Assembly (NCBI GenBank): GCA_029449235.1
Contig: JANATG010000011.1
Coordinates: 1,766,001-1,830,000, forward strand
DNA length: 64,000 nucleotides
Source: Linnemannia schmuckeri
Lineage: Eukaryota; Mortierellomycota; Mortierellomycetes; Mortierellales; Mortierellaceae
Reading direction: 5' to 3'
Shown here: piece after piece, positions 47,297 through 59,207 of the stretch
Numbering within the stretch: position 1 is the first letter of the stretch
Layout: every line of letters begins with the position of its first letter
The notes under the pieces: generated by a model
What the model was told of the DNA's origin: nothing
Databases searched by the model: none
Seen by the model: the letters and a program-made list of their open reading frames with translations, nothing else
Position numbers and translations under genes: made by a program

Positions 47297-49090
47297 TTAA
47301 TCCATCTTGACGGAGACATGGTCAGCAGACGACGACGAAGGTGAAGTAGAGCCGGGCGGTGGTGGCGGTGGAGAGGAGGAATCGAGAGAGGAGGCGATCA
47401 TGATCCCCTGGACCAGCGCAGACGCTGACCCACCCTCACCCCGACTCCATTCCTGACTCGTCGTCGTCTTTCCCGCAGTCGTTGCAGTAGCGGGACTTGG
47501 GGTGGGGCTGTTGCTATTGCTACTACGTCGATCGCTGAGTTCGTGGACCTCTTCGTCCCCTTGCTTCTCGTCCACGGAGGACATTGCCGGGACGCGTTTC
47601 GATAACCCGTTCAGTCTGTTTGTTCCCGCTGCTCCTCCCGTTCCTGAAGCGGAGGTTGTGGTGTTGTTTCCGTGGTTGTTGCTGTTGCAAGTGTTGGTGC
47701 TGCCGTTGACGGCTGTGGATGCCGAGAAGACGGATGAGGAAGAGATGTTCTTGTTGTTGAACATGGTTGACGTCGTCGTTCCTGTACCGACTCCGGTGGA
47801 GGTACTGAACTGGGCGAGGTTCATGGTGGGAAACGCGGATGCAGTGCTCGTCGCGACATTACTTGTCGCAGCAGCCGCAAACTGCCCGGGCCTCAGCCCC
47901 GCTGTCCCCGCTCCATTCGCAACACTAACCCTCGAAACAGTACCCCCCGCCGTCTGCGTCCCATGACTCTCGGTAGGTGGGACGACCATCAACCCAATAC
48001 TCAAGCTCGGATCATCAATCCAGAACATAGCAATGAGGGCACAAATGACGAGGAGGATGATTTGGGTAAAGACAAAGATCCAGGGCTTGACTTTTGGGAA
48101 GAGGCATTGAGAGACGGAGGAGGAGAAGAGGGAGAGGGTTCCAAAGGCTACGAATGATAGGAGTGCGTGGCCCCACACGTGGTAGTCGCCAAAGTCTAGG
48201 TAGTAATTCCCTGTTGAGGGGTAAAAAGTGAGGGAGTGTGAGGAGGATGAGAGGAGAGGGAGTGGTTAGTGGAGAGTGAAGATCAAGTTCATGGTTATGC
48301 AAGGGTCGTGCTTGAGATTGTTACCTTGTGCGTATCTAAGATTATAACATGCAATTGGTAATCCATGGGTTAGCTCCACAATATTCAAAAAAAGCACTTA
48401 AGACAAAAACCAGCAACACAAAAAAACGACAGCTGAACGAGGACAAAGTAAACTTACATGACACCTGACCGATACTTGACTTTCTTGTGCTTGCCTCCAA
48501 CCTCTACTCTCACCACCTGCGTCTGCACCTGTCCCTGCTGCTGCAACTGCAACTGAACAGTCTGTGTCGAATCATCCACCACAACCGTATTATCCCCATC
48601 TCCCGGTCCATCATCCCCACCATCCGCATCGTCGCCCGCCAAGGGTGGTGTCCCACCAATAGGGACATGCTTCAAAAACGACAAGAAAACCGCTAAGAAG
48701 AATCCGATGGATAAAGAGATACAGAGGGCATCGGATTGGTCGGCGGTACAACCTTTGTAGGTGAAGTTTCCGCCGGGTATGTAGAGACATGTGTAGTTGT
48801 AGGCTGGTGTTTGGATGATGGTTGTTATTGGGGCGGGCGATGGTCCCAAGGAGAAGGAGTATGTCTCCCTGTTTGGAGTGAGATGACAGTTTTTGTGGGC
48901 GAAAAAAAAGGTGAAGAAAGAGAGTGTGCGAGTTTGAGTTAGAAAAGGACAAGATTTTTAGGCATGGACCTGGAAAGTGCGTACAAAAGAAGCAACGAGA
49001 GAGAACTTACAGAGCGGTGTAGATGACATAGGATCCCAAGGGCATATAGTTCGCCAGACGGCTGATCGAAGAAACGATCGTTGGATTCAT
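47297..49090 (-). CDS. DMP (DUF679) family four-helix membrane protein
   Basis: Four exons (49090-49011, 48868-48458, 48335-48325, 48210-47297) join in phase to give 471 residues. Four hydrophobic segments lie at about 15-27, 70-90, 175-195 and 208-230. The order of features matches the plant DUF679/DMP family: an N-terminal LANYMPLGSYVIYTALETYS, DALCISLSIGFFLAVFLSF, GNYYLDFGDYHVWGHALLSF, then SSSVSQCLFP, and a last helix before DDPSLSIGL. Compare the family's VHAxLSxxxF, QxCFFP and closing HGIG-like turn. Differences are a long glycosylatable loop with three Cys after helix 1, a Gln/Asp-rich loop and a 230-residue Ser/Thr-rich tail. Plant DMPs act in endomembrane remodelling and gamete fusion; the role in this fungus is unknown. 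Exon 3 is 11 nt and encodes part of VIYAQG. The match is by pattern recognition, not alignment. Confidence 0.7.
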
Positions 49091-52000
49091 TGCTCTTTTC
49101 TTTCTACGTTCTTGTCAAGCTTTTGTTGGAAAAGGGAAGCTCGCCTTTAAATGTTGATCTTGAGGTTCTTATCGTTAGGAAGGAAAGAACAGTATTAGAC
49201 TGGAAATTGAATTCTCGGCCTTTTTTTTTCGACGTGATGTTCCCCTGTTTTTAGCGCGGAAAATGGGTGTATGCAAGGGCTGAGGATGAAATGGAAGGAG
49301 GGAGAGATATGAAAAAGGACACGTTGAGGTTAAGTGAGTCAAGAAGAGCAATTAGAGGGAGGAGGAGGTGGAAGTGAGAGACAAGGGAAGGATTGGCGTT
49401 AAAAGGCGTGGCAAGAAATGAAAGAAGCGAAAGAGAGTAGAAAGGTGAAGGGAGGAGGAAATACAAATACAAGTGTAGAGCAACAGGAACAAACAGCAGA
49501 GGCGCGGACAGAGAAAGGGAAAGGGATGAGAGGGCGGGGGCAAAAGACAAGGAACGAAAAGGAACGAAAGGGGAAAAAAAAAAAAGAAAGAAAGAATGAA
49601 AAGGGACCTCGATCTATGTATGCGCTGGGTGGGAGTAAAAGTGAGAGTAGGGGTGAATGGACAACCTGTCCATTACAAGGTCATGCTGGCGTAGCACACG
49701 AAGAAGACAAAAAAGGAGTGAGAAACAGAAACAACAAAGGTATCCGGCAACATAGCAGATCGATTGATTAGTGACATACCACCCTTTCTTTTCTCGTTTT
49801 CGCTCGATCTGTCCGTTGGTTGCTTGCTTAACGGGGTGAGAGCGTGGAGGTAGCATGTCTAGTGGACAGTCATTCGACATTGTCATCGATAGCAGTATCG
49901 AGACAAGCAGCAAGAACATGGCTTTACTCGATTGAGAAAAAGTTGGTGAGGGCATGTCTGAGTCCATTCATCCACTTGAGCACCACTTGCAAAATAATCC
50001 TGCCCAGATGATCGCCCCCTTTTTTTACAACTTTGTAGCCTTCTGACAAGTCAACCAACCAACCAGCAGTTGGCGCCTGTGTGTGTGCCCCTGAAAAACA
50101 CAAGGGCAAGACCAGCTGGTCCGCCTAACTCTACATACCTCGTGAAGTTATCAAGAGTCATACTCCTTCAGGAGCCTGTCTGACAACGACAAGAACAAGA
50201 AGCAACGACAATATCGAAGTAGCTGCCGACATGGTTCGGCTTACAGATCTAGCCTTGTCTGGAATAAAGCGAAAGTAGCGTTTTTTTGCTACACGTCACA
50301 GAAGTCAATTTTCGTCGTGCCTCCGTATGAAGTTTGCGTCGCGCTCATCTCTTGACTTTTTTCTTTATGCCTCTTAAATTATCCTGCGATTCGTCGTTCC
50401 TCTCTCCCCCTTCCTCCCCTATGACCCACGACCGTCCACGACCGAGTCGCCATCTTCGCTAGTCGAACGACCGTGATTCACTCAGGTCGCCCCTTATAAT
50501 GATCCCATTCACCCCTCTCTCGATCGACTACGTGCTCATCATACGCGAAACACCAATCGCACTCTTCTTCCTCATCAAGAAACACTCGGCACTCCATTTC
50601 GTTTTGGACACGTCCTACATCCTTAAACTGACTCAGAGTCACGACTATAGGCTCTCGAGGTGCGGACACTGTCATAAAGGCTGCTCTTTCGTGAGTGCCT
50701 CCGTCGGACAGGCGCCTCTAGAGACCGTTCGGGGTTCTGTTGCCTGTTGTACAGGAGCTGTGAAAGTGGACAGGGGTGGCGACACCCTAGGAGACTGCAC
50801 GCGGTCTAGGCTGGTGGGACGGTGAATGAATTTGCCGTCGAATGGGATCTAAGGAGGTTCTTGTACCTGTGGCAGGGAACCACAGTATTGAGATGACCGG
50901 GCACAATGGTTGTAACGCCTTTCCAGCGTCGTTCAGACAACCAGATCTTGCACCACTCTTGAGAATATGCGAGACTGGCTGGACGGTTTTGGACATAACC
51001 AACACACGTTGATGATGCCACTCTGCTTTTCTGTTGTGTTTACCATGGACTTGGCCCTTGGCAGTACCTTCATTCTCAGACCAGTGATCAAGATCACTCG
51101 TATCGTCGTGGAGGACATCCTTATAGACTGGTCACTGTGTGATTGATGATTATCCGAGGGCGTTGGTGCATGAACGGTACTCGTCAGCCCCGACCGACGG
51201 CTGCGCGTAGCTATTATCCTGACTCGTCCGTCCACTCATGGACACTCGTCGATACTCTACTCATCCAAGATCCTTGTCGTATTGACGACTGCCTGTTGCT
51301 CTTTAAGTCATTGACGAGTGTTATGGACGAGGGTCCACGGTTATTTCCCCAGAAGGGATGGCGACCAAGCTCGGCCTATCATGGTCATAAGCCTGGGAAC
51401 GAAAGCCTGTTGGAGCGTAGATTAACTCAGAGCTGACTAGCTCCTTCCTCATGGTCTCCTGTGTGCGTGTATGTAAATGGGTTCACATCTTGGGTACATG
51501 CTTCACTAATCTCGCGCATTGAACCTCAATCCTTCAATTCACTGACTGGCCGGTTTATACTTTTTCATTCTCTAACCGAGTAATCAGTAACTTGGCATTC
51601 AAGCAGCAACTGGAGATAGCAAGGACCCATTTTGATGCCGAGAAACCCTTTGACAAGTCAATGATGTCTTCCGGCGTTCTCGCAAAGAATCTCGTTGGAC
51701 TCCCAGTGAGTGTGTATGTGTGCATATGTCAATGTGGACAGGAGACTTGAATTCGACAAGTTGGTGACATACTCGCTGTCCAGTGTCTGCTTTTGCTACT
51801 TTTCTCATCTGCACAATACGCTTGTCTCGGGGTACCACCAAGAATAACTTCTTCTAAACATCGGGTAAATGTACATTGAGTTGGAACGGACTATTGTGGC
51901 AGAGGGTTAACATCTTAGCATACTTACAGACTCGAGGCGTCAAGTACACGTTCAGAAAAATGAATACAACAAATTTAGTCTGCGTTTATCTGTGCACCGC

Positions 52001-52752
52001 TGGTGGTCGTGAGAAGGCCGATGAGATGTCAAGGTTGTAATAAAAGGGTGCTTGCTGTCAAGTCTGCTAATGCGGCAGGAAAATGGGGGTTCAGAGGAGG
52101 AGTGATCAAGCGGGATTGACTGATCGCCTGTTAATTACTATTCAGGTACAAAAGTGGATTAGAATAGTTAGATAGGCGAATGAAATCTTTAAGACTAAGA
52201 CCCCGATGGTTCAATGGCCGTGGATGATGGCTGGGGTGAGGGCTAATTAAGCATGTGTGCTTGTGTTGAAGGTTGATAAGATGGTTTTGGCTGTATTGAG
52301 ACAATAAATGGGAGATTTAGCGTGAGATGCAGCTTGCTTGTAGACCGTGTATGTAGTATTGGGCATTTAGTTCATGGCATTCAGGCCTATGTCTATGCAA
52401 ATGACGCAAAATGATTGAACCTTGAAAATTGGTGGCAACAATTTTTTTCCATCTCGAGCTCCGCCACTAAATTTCAGCCCTATAAATTCAGCTCCTCTTG
52501 TACGCCTGTCCACCACTCATCGTTCGTCTTTCTTTCTTTCTCCTCGATTGATTTCTTCCTCGACATCAACTTTCTACTTCTCTCATTCACGTCCTCGACT
52601 ATTTCAGCATAACCAACCTCCTTTTTCTCTCCCACACCCCACACTCCACTCTCTACTCTCTACTCTCCACTCTCACTTACATACCCTCACATCAGCACCC
52701 ACCACTCTTTCATTCTCTTTCCATTCCTTGTTCATTCATTCATTCCGCCACC
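49091..52752. other. 3.7-kb divergent intergenic region with a possible coding relic
   Basis: 49250-49620 is purine-rich on the plus strand (leader of the DMP-like gene). 50.4-51.5 kb has balanced, coding-like composition with several medium open frames but no intact gene (see the findings). 52480-52750 is a C/T-rich leader for the Ufd4-like gene, ending in CCACCATGG around its start codon. No RNA gene was seen. Confidence 0.45.
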
Positions 52753-55700
52753 ATGGACTCCGTCCTTAAAAGGAAGTGGTCCACAACCGACGACCAACCA
52801 CTCCGTTTTCCCCGAGCCACCTCCAGCCCGACTACAGTCGACCGCAGAACCAGGAAGGAGCACGAGTGTAAACGAAGGAAGCACGAGCCTGCCCGCATGC
52901 GACCAAAGAGTACCTGGTCGACGTATTGGAGACATACACGAAACAACTCTTCATTACCGTGGGACCCCCGTTCTACTGCGCCATCCTCTTGTGCGTTTTA
53001 CTTTCTTACTGTCAGGACCTCTACATGGCTACTGGATCTTCTTGCCAGTCCCTGCCCTTCGTCTCCTTCGACCGCTTTCACTACCCCTCGCCTGCCGTCT
53101 CCTTTGACTGCTTTCACGACCCCTTGCCTGCCGTCCTCACCAGTATCACTCCGAAATACCCCTCAAGCACAGTCCGGTAAATGCGGATACAACACCTTGT
53201 CGCTCAGGAACGAAAGAGAGCCTCAACCCCGCCCTCATCGTTTCCCCCTCTCCTGGGGCCCTTACAGTTGGAAAGCATACTGGAGACGGGCGAGGAAAAA
53301 CCCAAGAACCAATGCCTGTGCTCCCTTTGATCCATGTGTCAAGATTGACATTGGGAGATTTTCCAGCTCAGTGCCCGTCGTCACCCCTGCTTCATCAACA
53401 TCCGCCAACCCACTTTCCCCTCCTACTCTAGTCCAAGCGGCACCCAGCCCTAGCCCCATGGACATCGATACGCCTACAACTGCCATCACCCTCCATACAA
53501 GCTCCATTGCTACCGTCACCGGAGGCTCGACCACCGCCACTACTGTTGGTTTGACTGCCAAGAGCCCTTCTGCCCCGATTCAACAGAGTGCACCCGCTGC
53601 AGGGCCTCCAACCTGTGTCTTCCCAATGAAGCCGAATTTAAGCGCCCTGACCAGAACCGCCGTGCACACCCCACGCGATGCCTTTGAGTTTATCGTTTCG
53701 AGCGCTCCAAGGAGCACATCCTTCACCTTGTCCCCTCGATTTCGTGGCTCCAGGAACACCTCAACGAAATCGGCCACCTCGCAACCGGAAAGCTTGGAAA
53801 AGAGCAAGATAGCGCCTACCAATGCCACCTCTGCATCCACCCCAGCCTCTGACTTAACCTCGTCGTCGTCATTAACCTCAGCATTGCAGCCCACCAACTC
53901 AGCATCGAACGCCACTATCCTTCACTCGGCCCAAGTCTCCAAGCAAGCACAGCAGAACCATATCGCCTTTTCACCCGGAGTTGACGGAGCTTTAACAACG
54001 CCAGCCTTGACAGACTCCGCCGTCGTCTCCAGATCGTCGTTCGGCTCGCGCAAGCACATTTCGGCAATTACGAAACAGTTTACAAGGACGAACCCGAGCC
54101 AAGGCCACACTACTCGATCTCGCTCCCATTATCTGTCCACCTGTCCAGCCTCGAACCGCCATTTCAAGAAGCAGACCGCATCAAAGGCCCAGCCATCCTC
54201 CACGACCCCAAGCTCTCCAGCACAACCCGATGCCGCTTACTCTCAACCAGGAGCACCAGGATCCCCTGATCGGGACTCTGACAAGGTTTCCGGAATATCA
54301 TTAAGGCTCAAGGGCATCCTCATCAACCTTCGCGTCTACGAAGACCCGTCGCTGCAGCTCATTGCCCTGCATGATCTAGTAGATCTGTTGTCGGCCTCTG
54401 ATGCAGGCTCACTGGCTGGGGCCATCAGCTGCGAGGCTGTTGTCAAGGAACTGGTCTTCTTGATGCGTGGCACAGGCGGGGATATTGACAACCCTAAGGT
54501 CATGTTATTGGCCTGCCAATGCCTCTCAACCATGATGGAAGTCATCCCTGCCTCTCTCGAAATTGTTGTCAATGTCGGAGGTGTCTCGGTCCTTTGTTCT
54601 AAGTTGGCTGGGATCCAATATGTCGATCTCGCGGAGCAGTCATTGGAGGTAAGTCTGAAGTTGAATCGAGCATGGTATGATGTTTTTGATGAGTCCTTAA
54701 CGTGTAGTGAGTTCACTAAACATATTTGTTTTTTATTATATACTCTAGGCTCTTCAACGTATCTCACCCGATTACCTACCAGTCATAATCAAAAACGGAG
54801 GATTTGCCGCGGTACTGCAGTTTTTGGAGACTTTTTCGACCAGGATCACACGAAAGACAATCGCATCGGCTCTTCAGATGGCGACGAGCTGTTGTAACGG
54901 GCTGACACAGGACCGTATCGCCATGGTCAAGGGCGTTCAACCCAAGTTGCTGAAGCTGTTACATAACGCTGACGGCGAGATTATTGAGCAGGCCTGCTTA
55001 TGCTTTGTCCGCCTTATCGACCGCTACAAGTTGAACGAAGAGAACATTCAGGTATTTCATGCTGGCAATGGAGAACTTTGTATGACTGTCCATTGGTGCC
55101 GTGGTCCAAACGCTTACTATATTTACTAACCCGATGTTCTATTTTTTTTGTCTATTCTTCTATCACTAGTCTATCGTCACCAAGGATGTCCTCCGTGCCG
55201 TCATGACCCTGCTGTCGCGCAGTGGCAACACAGTACTGAGGTAAGCTGCAGACGTGCATTGATTTGAAAGTGCTTGTCAGTGGCCGTTTCCCCATGGGCG
55301 CATCAGCTAATACTCATTTCTTCCCTTTATTTCTCGCTGCATCCATAGTCCGCGAGCATACTCACTTTTGCTCCAGTTGCTGAGAACCGCAGCTGAGCAT
55401 TCACCCCGCATTGGTGTTGCTATTCTGCAAATGAATTTGGCCGAAACTCTGGCCGTGGCACTCGGACATTCGCAGGAGGATCAGGTCATTGAGATTATCT
55501 CGGTCTTGTCGCAGTTGTTACCAGAGTCCCCCCAAGGTAATCTATTGTGCTATGGTCTAATTTGCTTCTAGACTCTTCTCTTCCTATTACTGAGTTATCA
55601 ATGTTGATTCTAACTGTTATCTTTTTCGTGTTCTATATTAACAGATGACGTGACCGAGCCCAAGTCCGAGGAGTCGACAATCCACTTTTTATCTGCCCAT

Positions 55701-56149
55701 CCTGATGTTACCTGTCAGCTCGGCAACGTCTTTATATCCAAGCTGATGCAAATATGCATGTCGAAGGCACCCCTCGATTCCCGAGAACTCGCACTTGGTA
55801 CCCTATTCCAGATTATTCATTACTGCAAAGATCGCGATCTGGAAGTAATGCTTCGGGTAAGTTGTCCAGTTCATGGCTCATTTTATTTTTTTCTGTCCAA
55901 TTTTCCCTTCAGCAGAGAAAATGAATGTGTTACTGACACAGACAATTTCTTGTTTTCATGCTATAGAACATTGATTTTGCCAAGTTTCTCGCATCTATGC
56001 TGTCCTTCAAGGAGGATGAGATGATCATTCATATAGCCATCAAGCTAGTTGGCGACTTGATGGCTAAGATCCCTCGGATCTATCATCCCATCTTTAAGGC
56101 GACGGGGGTTGTCGCAGCCTTGACCAGCATCGCCCGTCCACGCCGCTAA
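52753..56149 (+). CDS. TRIP12/Ufd4-type armadillo-repeat protein lacking the HECT domain
   Basis: Six exons (52753-54648, 54749-55051, 55170-55240, 55349-55536, 55645-55856, 55967-56149) join in phase to give 950 residues. The first 500 are Ser/Thr/Pro/Ala-rich and low complexity. From about 510 to the end are armadillo repeats as in the N-terminal half of TRIP12 and yeast Ufd4. Typical pieces are LKGILINLRVYEDPSLQLIA, CQCLSTMMEVIPASLEIVVN and ACLCFVRLIDRYKLNEENIQ. In those E3 ligases the ARM region binds substrate and a HECT domain about 1000 residues downstream transfers ubiquitin. Here a stop follows IARPRR directly after the ARM region, and no HECT sequence lies downstream. It is probably a truncated paralogue that could bind Ufd4 substrates without ligating ubiquitin. 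The start lies in a CCACCATGG context. A tandem 36-bp duplication lies near 53065-53137. Confidence 0.8.
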
Positions 56150-57333
56150 GTACCCACCTGTGGCCTCGTATTTGCGTCGTACCAGGAACCAGGGTCACCT
56201 CTCTATTTTTTTTCATTGTTTTTCTGTTTTGTCACATACTATGCTCAATTACCTTTTGACCATTTCTCTTCATTGTTTTTTTTTGCTTGGTCCACCAATC
56301 CAGCATTCTATCATCACCACTATCATTTGTTCTTCCTTGTTCGTGATCCTCTTGCTTCAAACTCTCCTCATTACCAAAAAGGCTGTCTCAACACCAAAAG
56401 TACAAAAAAACGTTTAAAAAAAAAAAAAGAAAAAAAGAAAAAAAGAAAAAAAGAAAAAAAGAAAAAAAGAAAAAAAGAAAAAAAGAAAAAAAGAAAAAAA
56501 GAAAAAAAAAAAAAACTTCATTAACTTGCTTTCTTTCTCTCCTTCTTCCTTTCCTTTCGTCTCCGCTTCCTTCCTTCCTTGCTTTTTTGCTTTCTTCTTT
56601 TCTTCGTTCTTGCACATAGTCATTACGTAATAAAAAAAACAATAATTACCTTCACCACCATTATTGTGTCTCGCGAAATTCATATTATGTTTTCTGCAGT
56701 AGTGAACAATGTTGCCAAAAAAAAAAAAAATTAAAGTACAAGAACGCGAGTCACGATTTAACGCGAGTTGCGGCTTGACGCGATTTTGATATCGCGTGTC
56801 TTGCCCGATGTGTTGAAAAAATTTCCAGTCAAGCCTATTTCTTGCCTTAAAAAAAAAAAAAAGGGCAATGTTGTCGCTCCTAAAGTTTGCGGTTCAACAA
56901 ATGGATTGTTTTATTTTATTTTATTTTCGGTGCTTATCGTACACGAAAATGGAGTATGGGGATAGGATGTATATGAAGAATGAAAAATGAAAATATGTGA
57001 GTGTGTGAAAGAGTTCCTTTGCAAGGATTTAAGTACAAAAAAGAGTACGAGTATGATATGAACGACTATGAAGATATGAAGTGGTAAGGATACAGAAGGG
57101 ATGGGAGTGTTGAAAGGAAGAGTAGAGAGTGGAGAGTGGAGAGTGGAGAGCGGAGAGAGCACAAAAAGAAAAGGTACAAGGCAAGGATCTTCAAACGGCT
57201 TCCAAAAAAGTCAACCGCAGGTCCGACATGCATCAAAACCTCCACATGCATACTCGGACTTTCCCAGGGTAGCAAAATAGTCTTTCTCGCATTGACAAAG
57301 CCGAAAGAGAAAGAAAAAGTCAGCGTACTTTCA
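56150..57333. other. Convergent intergenic region with A-rich tandem repeat
   Basis: It holds 3' flanks of the Ufd4-like and F-box genes. The most striking content is the GAAAAAAA array (separate entry) and an A/T-rich TTTTA repeat at about 56908-56928. Open frames here encode only Lys- or Phe-rich strings. Confidence 0.55.
56408..56516. repeat. Tandem GAAAAAAA (8-bp) array
   Basis: About ten consecutive copies of an 8-bp unit of one G and seven A, flanked by longer A runs, about 260 bp after the Ufd4-like stop codon. Confidence 0.85.
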
Positions 57334-58949
57334 TTAGTACTCATCAGCAGCAAGTTGATCTTGTGGAGTCCACTCGGGCTGCCGCCATGACGAGATCTTG
57401 TCGATCTTGGCAGCAGCAGAGTCCATCTGTCTAGCCTTCTTGCCCTTGGGTTTTGACCGAATCGACTTGTAGTACATCCGCTTATCTAGCTTGGCTTGCG
57501 TCCGGGCCTCCCGTGAGAGCACCTTGTCGCCATTGTCCGCGTCCTTGTAAGCATCGTTCCGGTAGTGTTCCAATGGCAGGGGCTCGTTCAGAGCGAGGGT
57601 CTGGAATTTGGCTGGTCTCTGTGCGGGTCTAGAAACGGATATTGTGTCATAGAAAGAAAGAGAGACATACCATATTAGGCTACTGCTGGTTTTCGTCACA
57701 CCCCATCATGCCCGATGCGATATCTCTTTTGTCTATTCTCCGAATCGGAAAGGAGCCTTTTAGCCCCCCTCAGATGAAGATAGAACAATCAATTCACCCC
57801 TTCACATCCTCTTTTGAAAGAACGCGAAAGAGGAGGTCTCTGTTCCAAGTCCGTGCGAAGCTTCTCTTCCTCTCTTCCTCCCCACTCCTTTCTCTCAGGA
57901 TCCACTCCTATCCAATCCCTAGCCCCATGTGAAATCAAAACAAATAACTCCTCTTTACATTCGGACCAAAAGAAAAAAAAATGCGCACACATGCAACATA
58001 AACAAACAAAAGAAATCTCTTCCATGTCTTAAACAACTTACCCGCATGCAATTTGGTTCAATGCCTGGAGAGGATCCTCTCCATTACCACGCAAGATGGT
58101 GTCAACATAAATCTTGCACCAATTTTTCTTGCGATCATTCCGCCTCATAGCTTTGACAGTGCTCGTCGATTTGCCACTGGCAGCCTCCTGCTTTTTGTTC
58201 AACAGCCTCTGAGCCTGCTTCGAAATCGCAGGAACATGTTCATCCGTAGGACCATATCCGTTTCCATAAGAAGCGCTCGACATGTTTGAAGATGTCGACG
58301 AGTTGGAGTAGGACCGCAACATCTGGACAGAGCGATGTTCCTGCTCGAGCTTCTTAAGCTTGTACCAGTCGAGCCGCTTCTTCTCCTCGGCCTCTTCATG
58401 CTTGACCAACCGGAACCAGACCTCGTTCATCTCTTGACCTAGGACTACAAAGTTGTAGAACCGTCGGGATAGCTCAGAGATGATAAGCATCTGGAAGGGA
58501 GGGAGGCGAGCGAGGATCTGTTGGAGGATAGGGGCTGGGAGGGTCGAGAAGACGTCTCGGCGTCGACGACGACGTTGTCGTTGTTGGCGCTGTTGAATCT
58601 CTTGACGGAGTGTTCTGCGGCGTTCACGTTGCTCGAGTTGCAGTTGTTGGAAATGTTGGAGCTGGTCGGGAGTCATGACCTCGTTGGCTGTTGCGTTGGC
58701 TGTTGCTGATGAGTCGAAGTCGACTTGTTCGTCATCGGAACTTGTGTAGAGGTAGTCGGAATCTGAGTCGTAGTCGTCGAGGGAATCGACACCAGAGTCG
58801 TGGACAGATCCCTCAGTTGTTGGGGTAGGCATGGTTGTTGTTGAGGTGGTGGAGATTGTGTGAATGGAGTTGTTGAGTTCCGAAGGTATTCCTATTCCTG
58901 CAGTGGTGGGGCCTGTCGTTGAGGGTCTTGTTTCGATGATATGTGGCAT
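57334..58949 (-). CDS. F-box protein
   Basis: Two exons (58949-58042, 57628-57334) join in phase to give 400 residues. The first 95 residues are Thr/Ser/Asp-rich; a basic coiled coil follows (EQRERRRTLRQEIQQRQQR). The F-box lies at about 150-190: DVFSTLPAPILQQILARLPP, then MLIISELSRRFYNFV. The C-terminal half is charged and helical (HEEAEEKKRLDWYKLKKLEQ), with no WD40, LRR or Kelch repeats. F-box proteins bind Skp1 and bring substrates to SCF ubiquitin ligases. The substrate-binding part is not of a known type. The start is the first ATG of the frame; earlier in-frame codons lack ATG. Its start is 258 bp from the cyclin L stop on the same strand, with long T runs (about 59069-59092 and 59142-59157) between them. 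Confidence 0.82.
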
Positions 58950-59064
58950 AGAATTTGAGTGAAGAGTGAAGAGAAGGGGTATCGGAAGTCGGAAAAGAGT
59001 GAAATGAAAAGAGAAAGACAAGTAAAATAAAAGTTTTTTTCTCTTACAAGGCGCAGCTGGGTGC

Positions 59065-59096
<32 letters not shown>

Positions 59097-59207
59097 GAGA
59101 ATGGCCCATGCTATACGTTCGCATCACATGACTTTTCGCGGTTTTTTTTTTTTTTTTTAATTTTCTTGGAGCGGGCTTACTTGCAAATCAATCATTTCTC
59201 CTTACCC

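Noticed and set aside
49352..49771. Charged and hydrophobic frames on both strands near 49.4-49.8 kb
   Set aside because: They arise from the purine-rich leader of the DMP-like gene and have no domain.
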